A program made the translations under genes and the position numbers. Below are positions 43,287-52,250 of a DNA stretch of 64,000 nucleotides, piece after piece. This DNA is from JAYPUA01 sp038133845. Lineage in GTDB: Bacteria > SAR324 > NAC60-12. The stretch covers positions 5,104-69,103 of the forward strand of contig JAYPUA010000015.1 of NCBI GenBank assembly GCA_038133845.1. Reading direction: 5' to 3'. Each line of letters opens with the position of its first letter. Positions within the stretch are counted from its first letter, which is position 1. Under the pieces are notes generated by a model. The model worked only from the letters and a program-made list of their open reading frames with translations, was not told where the DNA came from and made no database searches.

Positions 43287-44039
43287 ATGAATCAGATTGA
43301 TCTGAAGGGGAACCGGGCGGTCGTGACCGGCGCGGCTCAAGGAATCGGCCTGGCCGTCACTCGGCGCCTGCTGGCCTCCGGGGCAAGCGTGAGCCTCTGG
43401 GACATGGATGCCGAACAGCTTCAGGCAACCATGGTCGAGTTGGGGGTTCCGGAGCAGACGGATTCCCAGGTCGTTGACGTGTCGGATCTGGACTCGGTGG
43501 AGAACGCTGTCGCCGGGACAAAGGCACGGTTCGGAGGCGTGGACATTCTGGTCGCCAATGCCGGAATCGCCGGCCCCAACCACAAGCTCTGGGAATATCC
43601 GGTGGAGGCGTGGCAGCAGGTGATGGACATCAACATCAACGGTGTGTTTCACTGCAGCCGGGCCATTGCGCCGCTGATGGTCGAGCAGAAGTACGGGCGT
43701 ATCGTCAACGTCGCTTCGATCGCGGGAAAGGAAGGCAACCCAAACGCTTCCGCCTACAGTGCCTCCAAGGCCGCAGTGATCGCCATCACCAAATCCCTCG
43801 GCAAGGAGTTGGCTGGCTACGACATCTCTGTCAACTGCATCACGCCTGCCGCCGCACGGACCCGGATCTTCGACCAGATGACGCAGGAGCACATCGACTT
43901 CATGCTCTCCAAGATTCCCCGCAACCGTTTCCTGGAAGTCGATGAGGCCGCGGCCCTGGTGACGTGGCTGGTCTCCCGAGAGAACTCCTTCACCACCGGA
44001 GGCGTCTTTGACCTCAGTGGAGGACGAGCCACCTACTGA
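43287..44039 (+). CDS. Short-chain dehydrogenase of the rhamnose pathway
   Basis: 250 residues, classical SDR. The cofactor loop is TGAAQGIG near 14-21, NAG is at 91-93, Ser144 is in VASIAG, and Tyr157/Lys161 are in YSASK. It ends FDLSGGRATY. Asp38-Met-Asp after the second strand suggests NAD. Two steps could fit: L-rhamnose 1-dehydrogenase, or 2-keto-3-deoxy-L-rhamnonate 4-dehydrogenase. The SGGRATY tail and place beside rhamnonate dehydratase favour the second, moderately. Confidence 0.88.
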   Translation: MNQIDLKGNRAVVTGAAQGIGLAVTRRLLASGASVSLWDMDAEQLQATMVELGVPEQTDSQVVDVSDLDSVENAVAGTKARFGGVDILVANAGIAGPNHKLWEYPVEAWQQVMDININGVFHCSRAIAPLMVEQKYGRIVNVASIAGKEGNPNASAYSASKAAVIAITKSLGKELAGYDISVNCITPAAARTRIFDQMTQEHIDFMLSKIPRNRFLEVDEAAALVTWLVSRENSFTTGGVFDLSGGRATY

Positions 44040-44051
44040 CCCCGGAGCCTT

Positions 44052-45245
44052 ATGGAAACCACAACCATCAAAGATGTCCGGGCCTATGTTCTTGAGCAGA
44101 AGGGCTCCGGAGGCGACTACCACGACCGGGAAGCCGGGCACTGGCTGGTGGACTCGCTGATTGCCACCCCAATGTCCGGATACCCGGACTACCGGGCCTC
44201 CCGGACCAGCTTTGGCATCAACGTGATGAACAGCATCGTCGTGGAGATCGAGACCTCCAACGGCGTCCTGGGGGTCAGCGCCGGGCAGGGGGGCGCTCCA
44301 GCCTGCTACATCATCGAGAAGCACTTCAAGCGCTTCCTCTTGGGGAAGGACCCTCGGCAGGTCAACTTGTTCTGGGACGAGATGTTCCGGGCCAGCCTGT
44401 ACTACGCCGGGAAGGGCGTGCCGCTGTGGGCCTTGAGCGCTGTGGATCTTGCGCTCTGGGACACGCTGGGCAAGCTCCGAGAAGAGCCCATCTACCAGAT
44501 GATCGGTGGAAAGGTCCGTGACGAAATCTCGCTCTACTGCACCGGGGTGCGCCCGGATGTCGCCCAGGCGAACGGATTCATCGGCGGGAAGATGCCGCTC
44601 TCTCACGGCCCGGCAGATCGGCTGGAGGGGCTCAGTGCAAACTACGAGATGTTCCGGGACATGCGGGAGAAGGTGGGACCGAACTTCATGCTGATGGCAG
44701 ATTGCTGGATGGCACTGGATGTTCCGTATGCCACGGAGCTGGCTCACACGCTCCGGGATCTCAAGCTCTACTGGCTGGAGGAGGTGCTGCCGCCCTACGA
44801 CTTCGACGGACACACCCTGCTCAAGCAGCGCGTCCCGTGGATGCGCTGGACCACCGGCGAGCATGAGTACACGCGCTACGGCTTCCGCAAGCTGATCGAG
44901 AGCCGGGCCGTGGACATCCTGCAGCCGGATGTGATGTGGTGCGGCGGGCTGACCGAACTGCTCCGGATCTCGGCCCTGGCCGCTGCCTATGACATCCCGG
45001 TGGTTCCGCATGGCAGCGGCGCATACAGCTACCACTTCGTGATCACCCAACCGCACTGCCCGTTCTGCGAGTACCTGAACACCAGCCCGGACTGCCTCTC
45101 GTTCCCGGCGGTCTTCGGAAACATGTTCACCAACGAGATCCTTCCGGATCAGGGGAAGATCCGTCTTGGCGATGAACCCGGCTGGGGGCTGACCCTCAAT
45201 CGAGAGGCCTTGAGCCTGAAACGTCCTCATGCGGAGGAAGCATGA
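44052..45245 (+). CDS. rhmD: L-rhamnonate dehydratase
   Basis: 397 residues, enolase superfamily, matching RhmD along its whole length: GHWLVDSLIATPMSGYPDYR, ASRTSFGINVMNS, YYAGKGVPLWALSAVDLALW, FIGGKMPLSHGPA. Metal-binding acids are in LMADCW, WLEEVLPP and TGEHEYTRYGF, and the catalytic His in VVPHGSGAYSYHF. It removes water from L-rhamnonate to give 2-keto-3-deoxy-L-rhamnonate. This is the firmest marker that the operon degrades L-rhamnose without phosphorylation. It overlaps the lactonase start as ATGA. Confidence 0.95.
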   Translation: METTTIKDVRAYVLEQKGSGGDYHDREAGHWLVDSLIATPMSGYPDYRASRTSFGINVMNSIVVEIETSNGVLGVSAGQGGAPACYIIEKHFKRFLLGKDPRQVNLFWDEMFRASLYYAGKGVPLWALSAVDLALWDTLGKLREEPIYQMIGGKVRDEISLYCTGVRPDVAQANGFIGGKMPLSHGPADRLEGLSANYEMFRDMREKVGPNFMLMADCWMALDVPYATELAHTLRDLKLYWLEEVLPPYDFDGHTLLKQRVPWMRWTTGEHEYTRYGFRKLIESRAVDILQPDVMWCGGLTELLRISALAAAYDIPVVPHGSGAYSYHFVITQPHCPFCEYLNTSPDCLSFPAVFGNMFTNEILPDQGKIRLGDEPGWGLTLNREALSLKRPHAEEA

Positions 45246-46156
45246 AGCTTTGGGACCCACACTTTCACATCTGGGATGTCTCTCCAAACACGAGCAGTGG
45301 GCACGATCCCGCCGTGCTCTTTGCTCCGGAAGACGCCCCGATCTACTCGCTCTCACGCTTGGAAGCGGACTTGGCCCCCTCCGGGCTGGAGTTGATCGGA
45401 GGAGCCTTTGTCGAGGCCACCAGCGTCTGCCACATCGCAGAGGATGGGTGGCGCTACTCCTCCGCCTGTGTTGCCGAGACCTGGTGGGGGTCCCAGCAGT
45501 TTCAGCGCTCGCCTCTGGACTACCGGATCGTCTCGGCCGCACCTCTGGAAGATCCGCAGATTCGGCAGATTCTCAGTGAACTGACGCGCTACCCGAACGT
45601 CTGTGGCATTCGACAGATCCTCAACCATGAGCCCTCCTGGCCTCGCAACGGGAGGCTCGGGAATCTGTTCGAGAATGAGCCGTGGCGTCGAGGCTACGCC
45701 CAACTCGCAGACTTTGGACTCTCCTTTGATCTGCAGCTCAACCCGCATCAGTTCCGCCAGGCCGCAGCGCTCTCGGCACAGCATCCGGAGATTCCCTTGA
45801 TCATCGGGCATCTGGGCAGTCCCACGCTGGAAGACCTGCAGAAGGGGAAGCGCTACTGGGAGGGAATGCAGGCTCTGGCAGACCTCCCCCATGCGTCCAT
45901 CAAGCTCTCGATGCTTTCCTATCCGGACCGCAACTGGGAGACCAACGCCCTGGTCAAGGAGGCCGTCCTCCGGCTCATTGACCTCTTTGGTGTGGACCGC
46001 TGCTTCTTTGCCTCCAACTTTCCGGTAGAGGCCAAAGACGGCTGGCCTGCGGAGAAGCTCTTCCGGGAATTGCGCAACCTCGTCTCCTCCTTCTCTGCGG
46101 AGGAGCAGCAAAAGCTCTTTGCCACAAATGCACAGCGCGTGTATGCCCGACCCTGA
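45242..46156 (+). CDS. Amidohydrolase-2 family lactonase (probable L-rhamnono-lactonase)
   Basis: 304 residues. The HxH metal pair is in WDPHFHIWDV; later ligands are in PLIIGHLG and the terminal Asp/Asn region FFASNFPVEAKDGW. This is the aldonolactonase group (L-fucono- and L-rhamnono-1,4-lactonases). In context it opens L-rhamnono-lactone to L-rhamnonate, the substrate of the dehydratase it overlaps. An Asn at the usual Asp position (SNFP versus SDFP) is worth noting but occurs in the family. Confidence 0.88.
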   Translation: MKLWDPHFHIWDVSPNTSSGHDPAVLFAPEDAPIYSLSRLEADLAPSGLELIGGAFVEATSVCHIAEDGWRYSSACVAETWWGSQQFQRSPLDYRIVSAAPLEDPQIRQILSELTRYPNVCGIRQILNHEPSWPRNGRLGNLFENEPWRRGYAQLADFGLSFDLQLNPHQFRQAAALSAQHPEIPLIIGHLGSPTLEDLQKGKRYWEGMQALADLPHASIKLSMLSYPDRNWETNALVKEAVLRLIDLFGVDRCFFASNFPVEAKDGWPAEKLFRELRNLVSSFSAEEQQKLFATNAQRVYARP

Positions 46157-46342
46157 GCTTTGGCGAGGCACCCCACCCGGAAACGGTCCCCCTCAGGTGA
46201 GGGCCTGCTCCACGGCAGGTCAACCTGGCCTGATGCACGTCTGCTGTAGAGTGCTTGAATGGGTTGACATCTCCAAGACAGACGTGTAAAGCTTCGCATC
46301 CTGGTCCGGTTTTTTCGGACCCACTTGTCTCGGAGGAGTGAA
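46157..46342 (+). promoter_or_regulatory. Promoter region of the second sugar operon
   Basis: TTGACA (46264-46269), 17 bases, TAAAGC (46287-46292): perfect -35, weak -10. Downstream, GGTCCG-GTTTTTT-CGGACC (about 46302-46321) forms a hairpin with a T-rich loop. CCGGTTTTTTC is repeated about 50 bases later, just before the binding-protein gene. The rest of this gap holds no gene. Confidence 0.5.
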
Positions 46343-46402
46343 ATGACTCGCTCTCTCCGGTTTTTTCAACCAATAGGAGGTTTTGATGTTGTCCATGCGT
46401 AA
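46343..46402 (+). CDS. Nineteen-codon leader frame overlapping the binding-protein start
   Basis: ATG with GGAGGAG five bases upstream encodes MTRSLRFFQPIGGFDVVHA and stops 17 bases inside the next gene, in another frame. Its ribosome site is as good as that of the main gene. Translating ribosomes would pass over and could mask or expose the AGGAGG of the binding protein. It is a candidate translational control peptide. Confidence 0.4.
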   Translation: MTRSLRFFQPIGGFDVVHA

Positions 46403-47603
46403 CGCCCTGCTTGGCGCCTTGTGCGTCGTGCTCTTGCCCTTTGCCGCCAGCGCCCAGAAGATCACCTTTCTCACTCCGTCCTGGGGAGTTCCTCCGGACA
46501 AGTCGTTGCTGGAGTCCTTTCAGCGCGACTCCGGAATCACGGTGGAGATTCAGTCCGTACAGAACAAAGACCTCTTCAGCCGGGTCCAGGTTGCCGCGGC
46601 CACTGGACAGGCTGCGGCCGATGTGATTTTCCTCACCGAAGAGGCCCCCTCAAACGTGGTGGCCACCAATGTGATGCGCGCGCTCAACGACCTTGCGGCC
46701 AAGGACCCTCTGGAAGCAGACCTGAGAGGCCAGGAGTTCTGGCGAGTCGATGGAGAGCTTTACGGAATTCCGGTGTACTCCCAATTGGTGATGATGGACT
46801 ACAACCAGGCGCGCCTTCAGCAGGCAGGTTTCAACGCTCCGCCCAAGACCTGGGCCGAGTTGAAGCGCATGGCCGAACAGCTCAAGTCCAAGGGCATCGA
46901 CAAGCATCCGATCGCCATGAAGGCCAGTGACTGGTCCTGGTACCTGATCGCCCTGTCGATGGGAGATCCGATGTTTGATGACGAGCTGAACCCGGTCTTT
47001 GCCGACTCCGGATCCAAGGCGCGCCAGGCCATGAGCCTGCTGTTGGAGTTCTTCTCCGAGGAGTTGATCAGCCCGGAGATCGTCGCCGGCACCGTGAACC
47101 AGCACTCCATCTTCTGGAGTGGCTCCGGGACCTTCCATCAGGGCTGGCAGGGCTCCATCCGGGTCGGGAACAACCCGGAGCGTTCGAAGCAGGCTCCGAA
47201 TGTCGCCTACATGGTCCTCCCTGAGGCCGGCAACACCTGGAGTTTCCCCGCAGCCATCGGAATTGCAGAGAACTCAAAGAACGCCGAGGCCGCCTGGAAG
47301 TTCATCCGCTGGTACACGGGAGCAGCCAACCAGAAGAGCATCTACAACGCGTTCGGCCTCTATCCGTCCCGGACCTCCGTGGCTGCCGAGTTGAACGGAG
47401 AAGGCGCAATTGCGGGCTACGGAGAGATCGTGGCTCAGGCAGATCGTGTGAACGAGCTTCCGCGCTACACCCTCTGGTGGGGCCCCTTCACGGCCAAGGT
47501 CTCGGAGACGATTCTGACCGCCGTCCAGACCGGCATGAGCGCGGATCAAACGGTCGATCAACTCGCCGAGATCTGGAACGACCTCAAGTCCGAGTACGAG
47601 TAA
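46386..47603 (+). CDS. CUT1-type sugar ABC transporter binding protein
   Basis: 405 residues; start ATG 46386 with AGGAGG upstream (46395 also possible). Signal peptide NALLGALCVVLLPFAASAQ. Family 1 solute-binding features are KITFLTPSWGVPPDKSLLES, ADVIFLTEEAPSNVV, YGIPVYSQLVMMDYN and TWAELKRMAEQLKSKG. It binds an oligosaccharide or amino sugar. The downstream NagZ and serine hydrolase suggest muropeptide-derived or GlcNAc-containing ligands. A GC-rich hairpin (47619-47658) separates it from the permeases. Confidence 0.9.
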   Translation: MLSMRNALLGALCVVLLPFAASAQKITFLTPSWGVPPDKSLLESFQRDSGITVEIQSVQNKDLFSRVQVAAATGQAAADVIFLTEEAPSNVVATNVMRALNDLAAKDPLEADLRGQEFWRVDGELYGIPVYSQLVMMDYNQARLQQAGFNAPPKTWAELKRMAEQLKSKGIDKHPIAMKASDWSWYLIALSMGDPMFDDELNPVFADSGSKARQAMSLLLEFFSEELISPEIVAGTVNQHSIFWSGSGTFHQGWQGSIRVGNNPERSKQAPNVAYMVLPEAGNTWSFPAAIGIAENSKNAEAAWKFIRWYTGAANQKSIYNAFGLYPSRTSVAAELNGEGAIAGYGEIVAQADRVNELPRYTLWWGPFTAKVSETILTAVQTGMSADQTVDQLAEIWNDLKSEYE

Positions 47604-47618
47604 TCGTTGCCTCGGGAA

Positions 47619-47658
47619 CGCCTGCGGTGCTCCGTCACAAACGGCTGAGCCGCAGGCG
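47619..47658 (+). terminator. Hairpin between binding-protein and permease genes
   Basis: CGCCTGCGG and CCGCAGGCG pair across 22 bases. There is no T-run, the same arrangement as after rhaS. It probably stabilises the binding-protein mRNA. Confidence 0.5.
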
Positions 47659-47683
47659 CTCCTGCTTCGTCTGAGACCTTTTC

Positions 47684-48586
47684 ATGGGCCGCGCCTCAAG
47701 ACGCGATCTGCTCTTTCTGCTGGTCATCCTCCTTCCGCTGGTCGTTCTGGTGGCGGCGCTGATCTACTATCCGGCGCTGGACACCTTCCTGACCTCGCTG
47801 ACCAACGAGAACCTGCGGATCCGCCGTCCCCCAAAATTCATTGGCTGGAGTAACTACGCCAAGTTGCTGGGGCAGTCCGAGTTCTGGACCGTCACCTTGC
47901 GCTCCCTGCTCGTCGTCGCCTTGACTCTTCCGCTGGAGCTTGGGGTCGCGCTCGGGTTGGCCTTGCTCCTGACAGAGGTCTTTCCCGGACGATCCTTTGT
48001 CCGCACCCTGGTCCTCTTGCCCTGGATGCTGCCTCCGATTGTCAACGGCTTCCTCTGGGGCTGGCTGCTCAACGGAGAGTACGGGGCCCTGAACGGGCTG
48101 CTGTATCAGCTTGGGTGGATCGACGAGTACGTCACCTGGCTGCGGAATCCGGACACCCAGATTCTCTGGGTGGCGGTGGTCCAGACCTGGACCCGCTTCG
48201 CCTTCCCGACCATCATTCTGCTTGCGGGGCTGCAGTCGATCCCCACCGACTTGCTGGATGCGGCCAAAGTCGATGGTGCCTCGGCCTGGCAGAACTTCCG
48301 GCACGTGGTGTTTCCGCTGCTGCTGCCCAGCTTTGCCGTGGCCCTGACCATTGAGTTCATCGCCTCGTTCCAGATCTTTGATGTCATCTGGACTCTCACC
48401 GCCGGAGGCTCTGCAGGAGGAGCCATCAACCCGTTCACCAAAACGCTGATGCTTTACAACTACGAGCTGGTCTTCCGGGACCTGCGGATCGGGCTGGGAG
48501 CGGCGCTCTCGTACCTGATCCTCTTCCTCTCTTTGGGAGTGGCCATCGTGTTTGTCACCCGGCTCTACAACCAATCCGTTCGCTAG
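47684..48586 (+). CDS. CUT1 sugar ABC permease (MalF-like)
   Basis: 300 residues, six hydrophobic segments. The EAA loop that docks to the ATPase is LLDAAKVDGASAWQNFRHVV followed by FPLLLP. LPWMLPPIVNGFLWGWLLNG is typical. It pairs with the next gene. No MsmK/UgpC-type ATPase is encoded anywhere in the window; a shared ATPase from elsewhere must serve it. Confidence 0.93.
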   Translation: MGRASRRDLLFLLVILLPLVVLVAALIYYPALDTFLTSLTNENLRIRRPPKFIGWSNYAKLLGQSEFWTVTLRSLLVVALTLPLELGVALGLALLLTEVFPGRSFVRTLVLLPWMLPPIVNGFLWGWLLNGEYGALNGLLYQLGWIDEYVTWLRNPDTQILWVAVVQTWTRFAFPTIILLAGLQSIPTDLLDAAKVDGASAWQNFRHVVFPLLLPSFAVALTIEFIASFQIFDVIWTLTAGGSAGGAINPFTKTLMLYNYELVFRDLRIGLGAALSYLILFLSLGVAIVFVTRLYNQSVR

Positions 48587-48600
48587 CCACAGAGGGCCCC

Positions 48601-49485
48601 ATGACCTCACTCACACACCAGAACAGCCCCCTGCGCCTGTTGCTGATCTACGGGCTGTGCGCGCTGGCGCTCCTCTGGGCCATCGGCCCCATCTACTGGG
48701 TCGCGGTCTCGTCCATCTCCACTCGCATGGAACTGTACGCCACTCCGATCAAGTCGTGGTTTCCTTCAGAGCCGACCTGGGACGCCTACATCCGTTTGTT
48801 TTCCGGAGGAGGGCAGTACCGCGGTGGCGAGGTGAGCCCCACCGATGGGCTGATGTGGTCCGGGCTCGTCAACACCCTGATCGTCTCGATCCTCTCTGCG
48901 GTGTTGGTCACGGTGCTCTCCACGAATGCCGGCTACGTGTTTGCCCGGATGAAGTTCCGCGGGAAGGGCTTCGTCTTCTTCTTCTTGATGCTGATGATGC
49001 CTCTACCCATCTGGGTTTCCCTGATCGCCCTGTTCTTTCTGGTCAGTCAGGTGGGACTGCTGGACACGCTGCATGGGATGATTCTGCTCTTTGTTGTCTT
49101 TCTGCTGCCGCTGGGAATCTGGCTGATGTCCACCTTCGTCCGGGAGATCAACCCGGAGATTGAGGAGGCCGCAATGGTGGATGGCTGCAACCGCTGGCAG
49201 TTGATGCGCTGGATCATCTATCCGCTCTCGAAAGCCGGGATGGCCGCTGTGTTTCTGGTCTCCTTGCTGACTGTCTGGAACAACTTTCTGCTGCCGTTGA
49301 TCTTCACCCGCGGTCCGGATTCCCAGATGCTCACAGTGGTGCTTTCGCTCTTTGTCGGTCAGTACGAGGTCGCCTGGGAAGACATGGCCGCAGCCGCCGT
49401 GGTCACCATGCTGCCTCCCTTCATCATCGCCCTCTTCTTCCAACGCTTCCTCATCCGAGGCATGACCCTGGGAGCCGTCAAGTGA
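48601..49485 (+). CDS. CUT1 sugar ABC permease (MalG-like)
   Basis: 294 residues, six hydrophobic segments. Opening helix LLLIYGLCALALLWAIGPIY, FVFFFLMLMMPLPIWVSLIA, and EAA loop EIEEAAMVDGCNRWQLMRWI with IYPLSKAG. It starts 14 bases after its partner. The stop overlaps the GTG of the GH3 gene (GTGA), so uptake and hydrolysis are co-translated. Confidence 0.93.
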   Translation: MTSLTHQNSPLRLLLIYGLCALALLWAIGPIYWVAVSSISTRMELYATPIKSWFPSEPTWDAYIRLFSGGGQYRGGEVSPTDGLMWSGLVNTLIVSILSAVLVTVLSTNAGYVFARMKFRGKGFVFFFLMLMMPLPIWVSLIALFFLVSQVGLLDTLHGMILLFVVFLLPLGIWLMSTFVREINPEIEEAAMVDGCNRWQLMRWIIYPLSKAGMAAVFLVSLLTVWNNFLLPLIFTRGPDSQMLTVVLSLFVGQYEVAWEDMAAAAVVTMLPPFIIALFFQRFLIRGMTLGAVK

Positions 49486-51056
49486 GTACAGACCTTGAAA
49501 CGCTGGCCAGCCGAGCCGGAGAACTCTTCCTGCTGGCCTTTGCCGGAAGCGACCCTGCCCCGGCACAGCAGATGATCCGCAACTATCACCTCTCCGGGCT
49601 CTACCTGAGCAACGACAACATCCCGGACACCTCGTCGGCCCGAGCCTTGACGAAAGCGGTTCAGGAGACGGCTCGCGACTCCGGAGAGGCCTTCCCGCTG
49701 CTGCTCGGAGTCGACCAGGAAGGAACCTGGTCGGTCATGGCCACCGACTCACATCCCGGACCGGGAAACCTCGCGCTGGGTGCTGCAGGAGCTCCGGAGT
49801 TGACCCACGCTCGCTACCGAGACCTGGCGCTGGAACTGCGGCAGAATGGGCTCAACCTCCTGCTTGCGCCCTGTGCCGATGTCAACACCAACCCGCACAA
49901 CGCAATCATCGGCATGCGCTCCTTCGGCACCCATCCGGAGGCTGTCGGGAAACACGTCGCTGCCGCAGTGCAGGGAGCGCGCTCGGGAGGAGCCCTCAGC
50001 ACCCTCAAGCACTTTCCGGGACATGGAGACACGCTGGTGGATTCCCACCGCGACCTGCCCACCGTCAGCCGCAGCCGAGAGGATGTCTGGGACATCGACC
50101 TGGCCCCCTTCCGGTGTGGAATTGAGGCCGGGGTTGACCTGGTGATGACCTCACACATCTGCTTCGATGCGCTCGATCCGGACACCCCCGCGACGTTCTC
50201 CCGAAAGATCTTGCACGACCTGCTGCGAAAGGAGATGGGCTTTTCCGGGCTGGTGATCTCGGACTCGATGAACATGCACTCGCTGCGCAAGCACTTCGAC
50301 CCGGTCGAGGCTGCCGTCCGGGCGATCTCTGCTGGAGTCGACCTGATCATGCTGGCCGAAGAGCACTACGACCATGACGGCGCCTACCAGACTCGACAGC
50401 GCCAACTCATCGAAGGACTGGCTGCAGAAATTCGCAAAGGACGCATCCCGGAAGCACGTCTGGAAGAAGCATTGAACCGAATTCAGGCCGTCAGGAAGTC
50501 TCTGAGTTCCGCCACTCCGGACACCTCTGCAGACTTTGCTCAGAGCGCAATTCAGGCAGCACGGCAGGCCCTGAGGGTCCACCATCAGAACCCCCGGTGG
50601 CGCTCCCCGCAGCCGGGCGCCACGGTTCGCCTGATACGCTCCTCCCCCGACTCCGCGTTCCTTGCCGCAACCCAGACCCGAGGAATCGGCCCAAACCCTC
50701 AGTGCTCGGCCTTTGATGCCCTGCACAAGGCGCTGGAACCGCATTTCTCTGTACACCTTCAACCTCCGTTTGCAGCGGTTTCCCAGGAAGATCCGGTGGT
50801 CTTGGTACTGGAAAACTACACCCTCCCCGGAGCGGATTTTGACCGCTCCCGCGACCCGGAGGTCATCCGCTGGGCGCAGTCGCTTGACCCGGCACAGGTC
50901 ACCGTGATCGCTCTGCGGGATGCGTTTGAGTTGGTGGAGACGCATCCGCTGACCACGCTGTGCGCCTACAGCTTCCGGGAAGAGTCTGCAGAGCAGGCGG
51001 CGCTGTGGCTTGCCGGGCAGGTCCCGGAAGTTCGGAAAGGAGGAGCCTTTGGGTAA
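49482..51056 (+). CDS. nagZ: GH3 beta-N-acetylhexosaminidase (NagZ-like)
   Basis: 524 residues. The first 340 are a GH3 barrel of the NagZ type: KHFPGHGDT at 176-184, the Asp187-x-His189 acid/base dyad in LVDSHRDLP, and the nucleophile Asp261 in VISDSMNMHSL. NagZ enzymes release GlcNAc from peptidoglycan fragments. The extra C-terminal 180 residues resemble the second domain of longer NagZ proteins. There is no signal peptide, so it acts in the cytoplasm on imported sugar. The last bases overlap the serine hydrolase start. Confidence 0.9.
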   Translation: MSTDLETLASRAGELFLLAFAGSDPAPAQQMIRNYHLSGLYLSNDNIPDTSSARALTKAVQETARDSGEAFPLLLGVDQEGTWSVMATDSHPGPGNLALGAAGAPELTHARYRDLALELRQNGLNLLLAPCADVNTNPHNAIIGMRSFGTHPEAVGKHVAAAVQGARSGGALSTLKHFPGHGDTLVDSHRDLPTVSRSREDVWDIDLAPFRCGIEAGVDLVMTSHICFDALDPDTPATFSRKILHDLLRKEMGFSGLVISDSMNMHSLRKHFDPVEAAVRAISAGVDLIMLAEEHYDHDGAYQTRQRQLIEGLAAEIRKGRIPEARLEEALNRIQAVRKSLSSATPDTSADFAQSAIQAARQALRVHHQNPRWRSPQPGATVRLIRSSPDSAFLAATQTRGIGPNPQCSAFDALHKALEPHFSVHLQPPFAAVSQEDPVVLVLENYTLPGADFDRSRDPEVIRWAQSLDPAQVTVIALRDAFELVETHPLTTLCAYSFREESAEQAALWLAGQVPEVRKGGAFG

Positions 51057-52095
51057 CCCCTCCCGCTCCGCCTCCCTGTCTCGGTTGGCCTATCCCGGTT
51101 CCGGATGGGCGGTCGCTTTGGGCTCCGAGAACGCGTGGCAGGTCGAATGCTTTGGAACCACCGGTCCGTCCGGAGCGGCGATCACGGAGTCCACGCTCTT
51201 TGACGTCGCCTCGCTGACCAAGGTGGTGGCCACGCTCCCGGCATGCCTGGTGCTGATGAAAGCCGGGGAGTTGGACCTGGACCGTCCGCTCCGAGAGTAC
51301 ATCTCCAGCATTGGCTGGTTCCAGGAGCCGTCGCTGGGATCCGTGACCGCCCGACAGCTCCTGACCCACATCAGCGGACTTCCTGCATGGAAACCGCTGT
51401 TTGCGCAGTCCTCCAACCGCTCCGTGCTGGCCGCCGCAGTTCTGCAGTCGACGGTCGGACCTCCGGGCAAACGGGAGTACAGCGACCTCGGCCTGATTCT
51501 GCTCGGACACCTGATTGAGTTGCTCTCCGGGAAGCCTCTGGATCAGTTTGTCGACCAGCAGGTGCTGCAGCCTCTGGGCATGCACCACACCGGGTTCAAC
51601 CCGCAAGAGCGCTGGCCGGGAGTCGAGTGTGTGGCCACCGAGCGCTGCGGGTGGCGCAAAATGCTGCTTCAGGGAGTGGTGCATGACGAGAACGCCTTCG
51701 CGCTCGAGGGCGTCTCCGGACACGCCGGACTGTTCTCCAGCGTCCGTGACCTCGCACGATACCTGGAGGCCTGGCTGAACGAGCTGGCTCCGCTGGAGTT
51801 GGAGGCTCAGGCCCGGGAGATCTTCCAGACCGTGTCCACTCCCGGCGGAGCCCCGGAGTATGGGCTCGGATGGCGAGTGGCTCCTGGGCTCGATTTCTCT
51901 GGCCCAGGCAATCGCCCGGGAGCGTTTGGGCACACCGGCTATACCGGAACCAGCCTCTGGTTTCATCCGGAGGCACAGCAGGCCCTCGTGCTGCTCAACA
52001 ACCGTGTCTACCCGACCCGGGTCGGAACCGACTCGGCCATTCATGCGCTTCGCCAGCAGGTGCACGAGCACTTTTTGCGCGATCGCATTCGCTGA
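51049..52095 (+). CDS. Serine beta-lactamase-fold hydrolase (AmiE/esterase-like)
   Basis: 348 residues from a TTG with AGGAG just upstream. Class C fold motifs are Ser55-x-x-Lys58 in VASLTKVV, Tyr144-Ser-Asp in REYSDLGL and HTG in AFGHTGYTG. No export signal is present, so a resistance beta-lactamase is unlikely. Beta-lactamase-fold proteins next to NagZ include the B. subtilis AmiE amidase, which cuts MurNAc from peptide. A similar muropeptide-trimming role fits here. An ordinary esterase is the alternative. Confidence 0.87.
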   Translation: MGNPSRSASLSRLAYPGSGWAVALGSENAWQVECFGTTGPSGAAITESTLFDVASLTKVVATLPACLVLMKAGELDLDRPLREYISSIGWFQEPSLGSVTARQLLTHISGLPAWKPLFAQSSNRSVLAAAVLQSTVGPPGKREYSDLGLILLGHLIELLSGKPLDQFVDQQVLQPLGMHHTGFNPQERWPGVECVATERCGWRKMLLQGVVHDENAFALEGVSGHAGLFSSVRDLARYLEAWLNELAPLELEAQAREIFQTVSTPGGAPEYGLGWRVAPGLDFSGPGNRPGAFGHTGYTGTSLWFHPEAQQALVLLNNRVYPTRVGTDSAIHALRQQVHEHFLRDRIR

Positions 52096-52108
52096 AATCA
52101 GGTCTCAG

Positions 52109-52134
52109 GCCTCCTCGGAGCCTCAGGCTTTTTT
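52109..52134 (+). terminator. Rho-independent terminator of the second sugar operon
   Basis: Pairing of GGCCTCC with GGAGCC (one bulge) followed by CAGGC and six T residues, 14 bases after the serine hydrolase stop. The next 110 bases before denD hold no gene and presumably its promoter. Confidence 0.6.
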
Positions 52135-52250
52135 CTTTGCAAGATTTTCAGGCTGCACGTACTCTGCAACCCAGCCTTGAGGCCCGGCTTCATCCGGACT
52201 GCAGAGGCGCAGGCTTGATCGCATCACAATCTTTTTTTCTGGAGAATCAC

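Noticed and set aside
43260..45542. 760-codon minus-strand frame opposite the SDR, rhamnonate dehydratase and lactonase
   Set aside because: It runs through three well-identified plus-strand genes and reads as mirror composition of them.
50899..52071. Minus-strand frame opposite the serine hydrolase
   Set aside because: SxxK, YSD and HTG motifs on the plus strand decide the coding strand.
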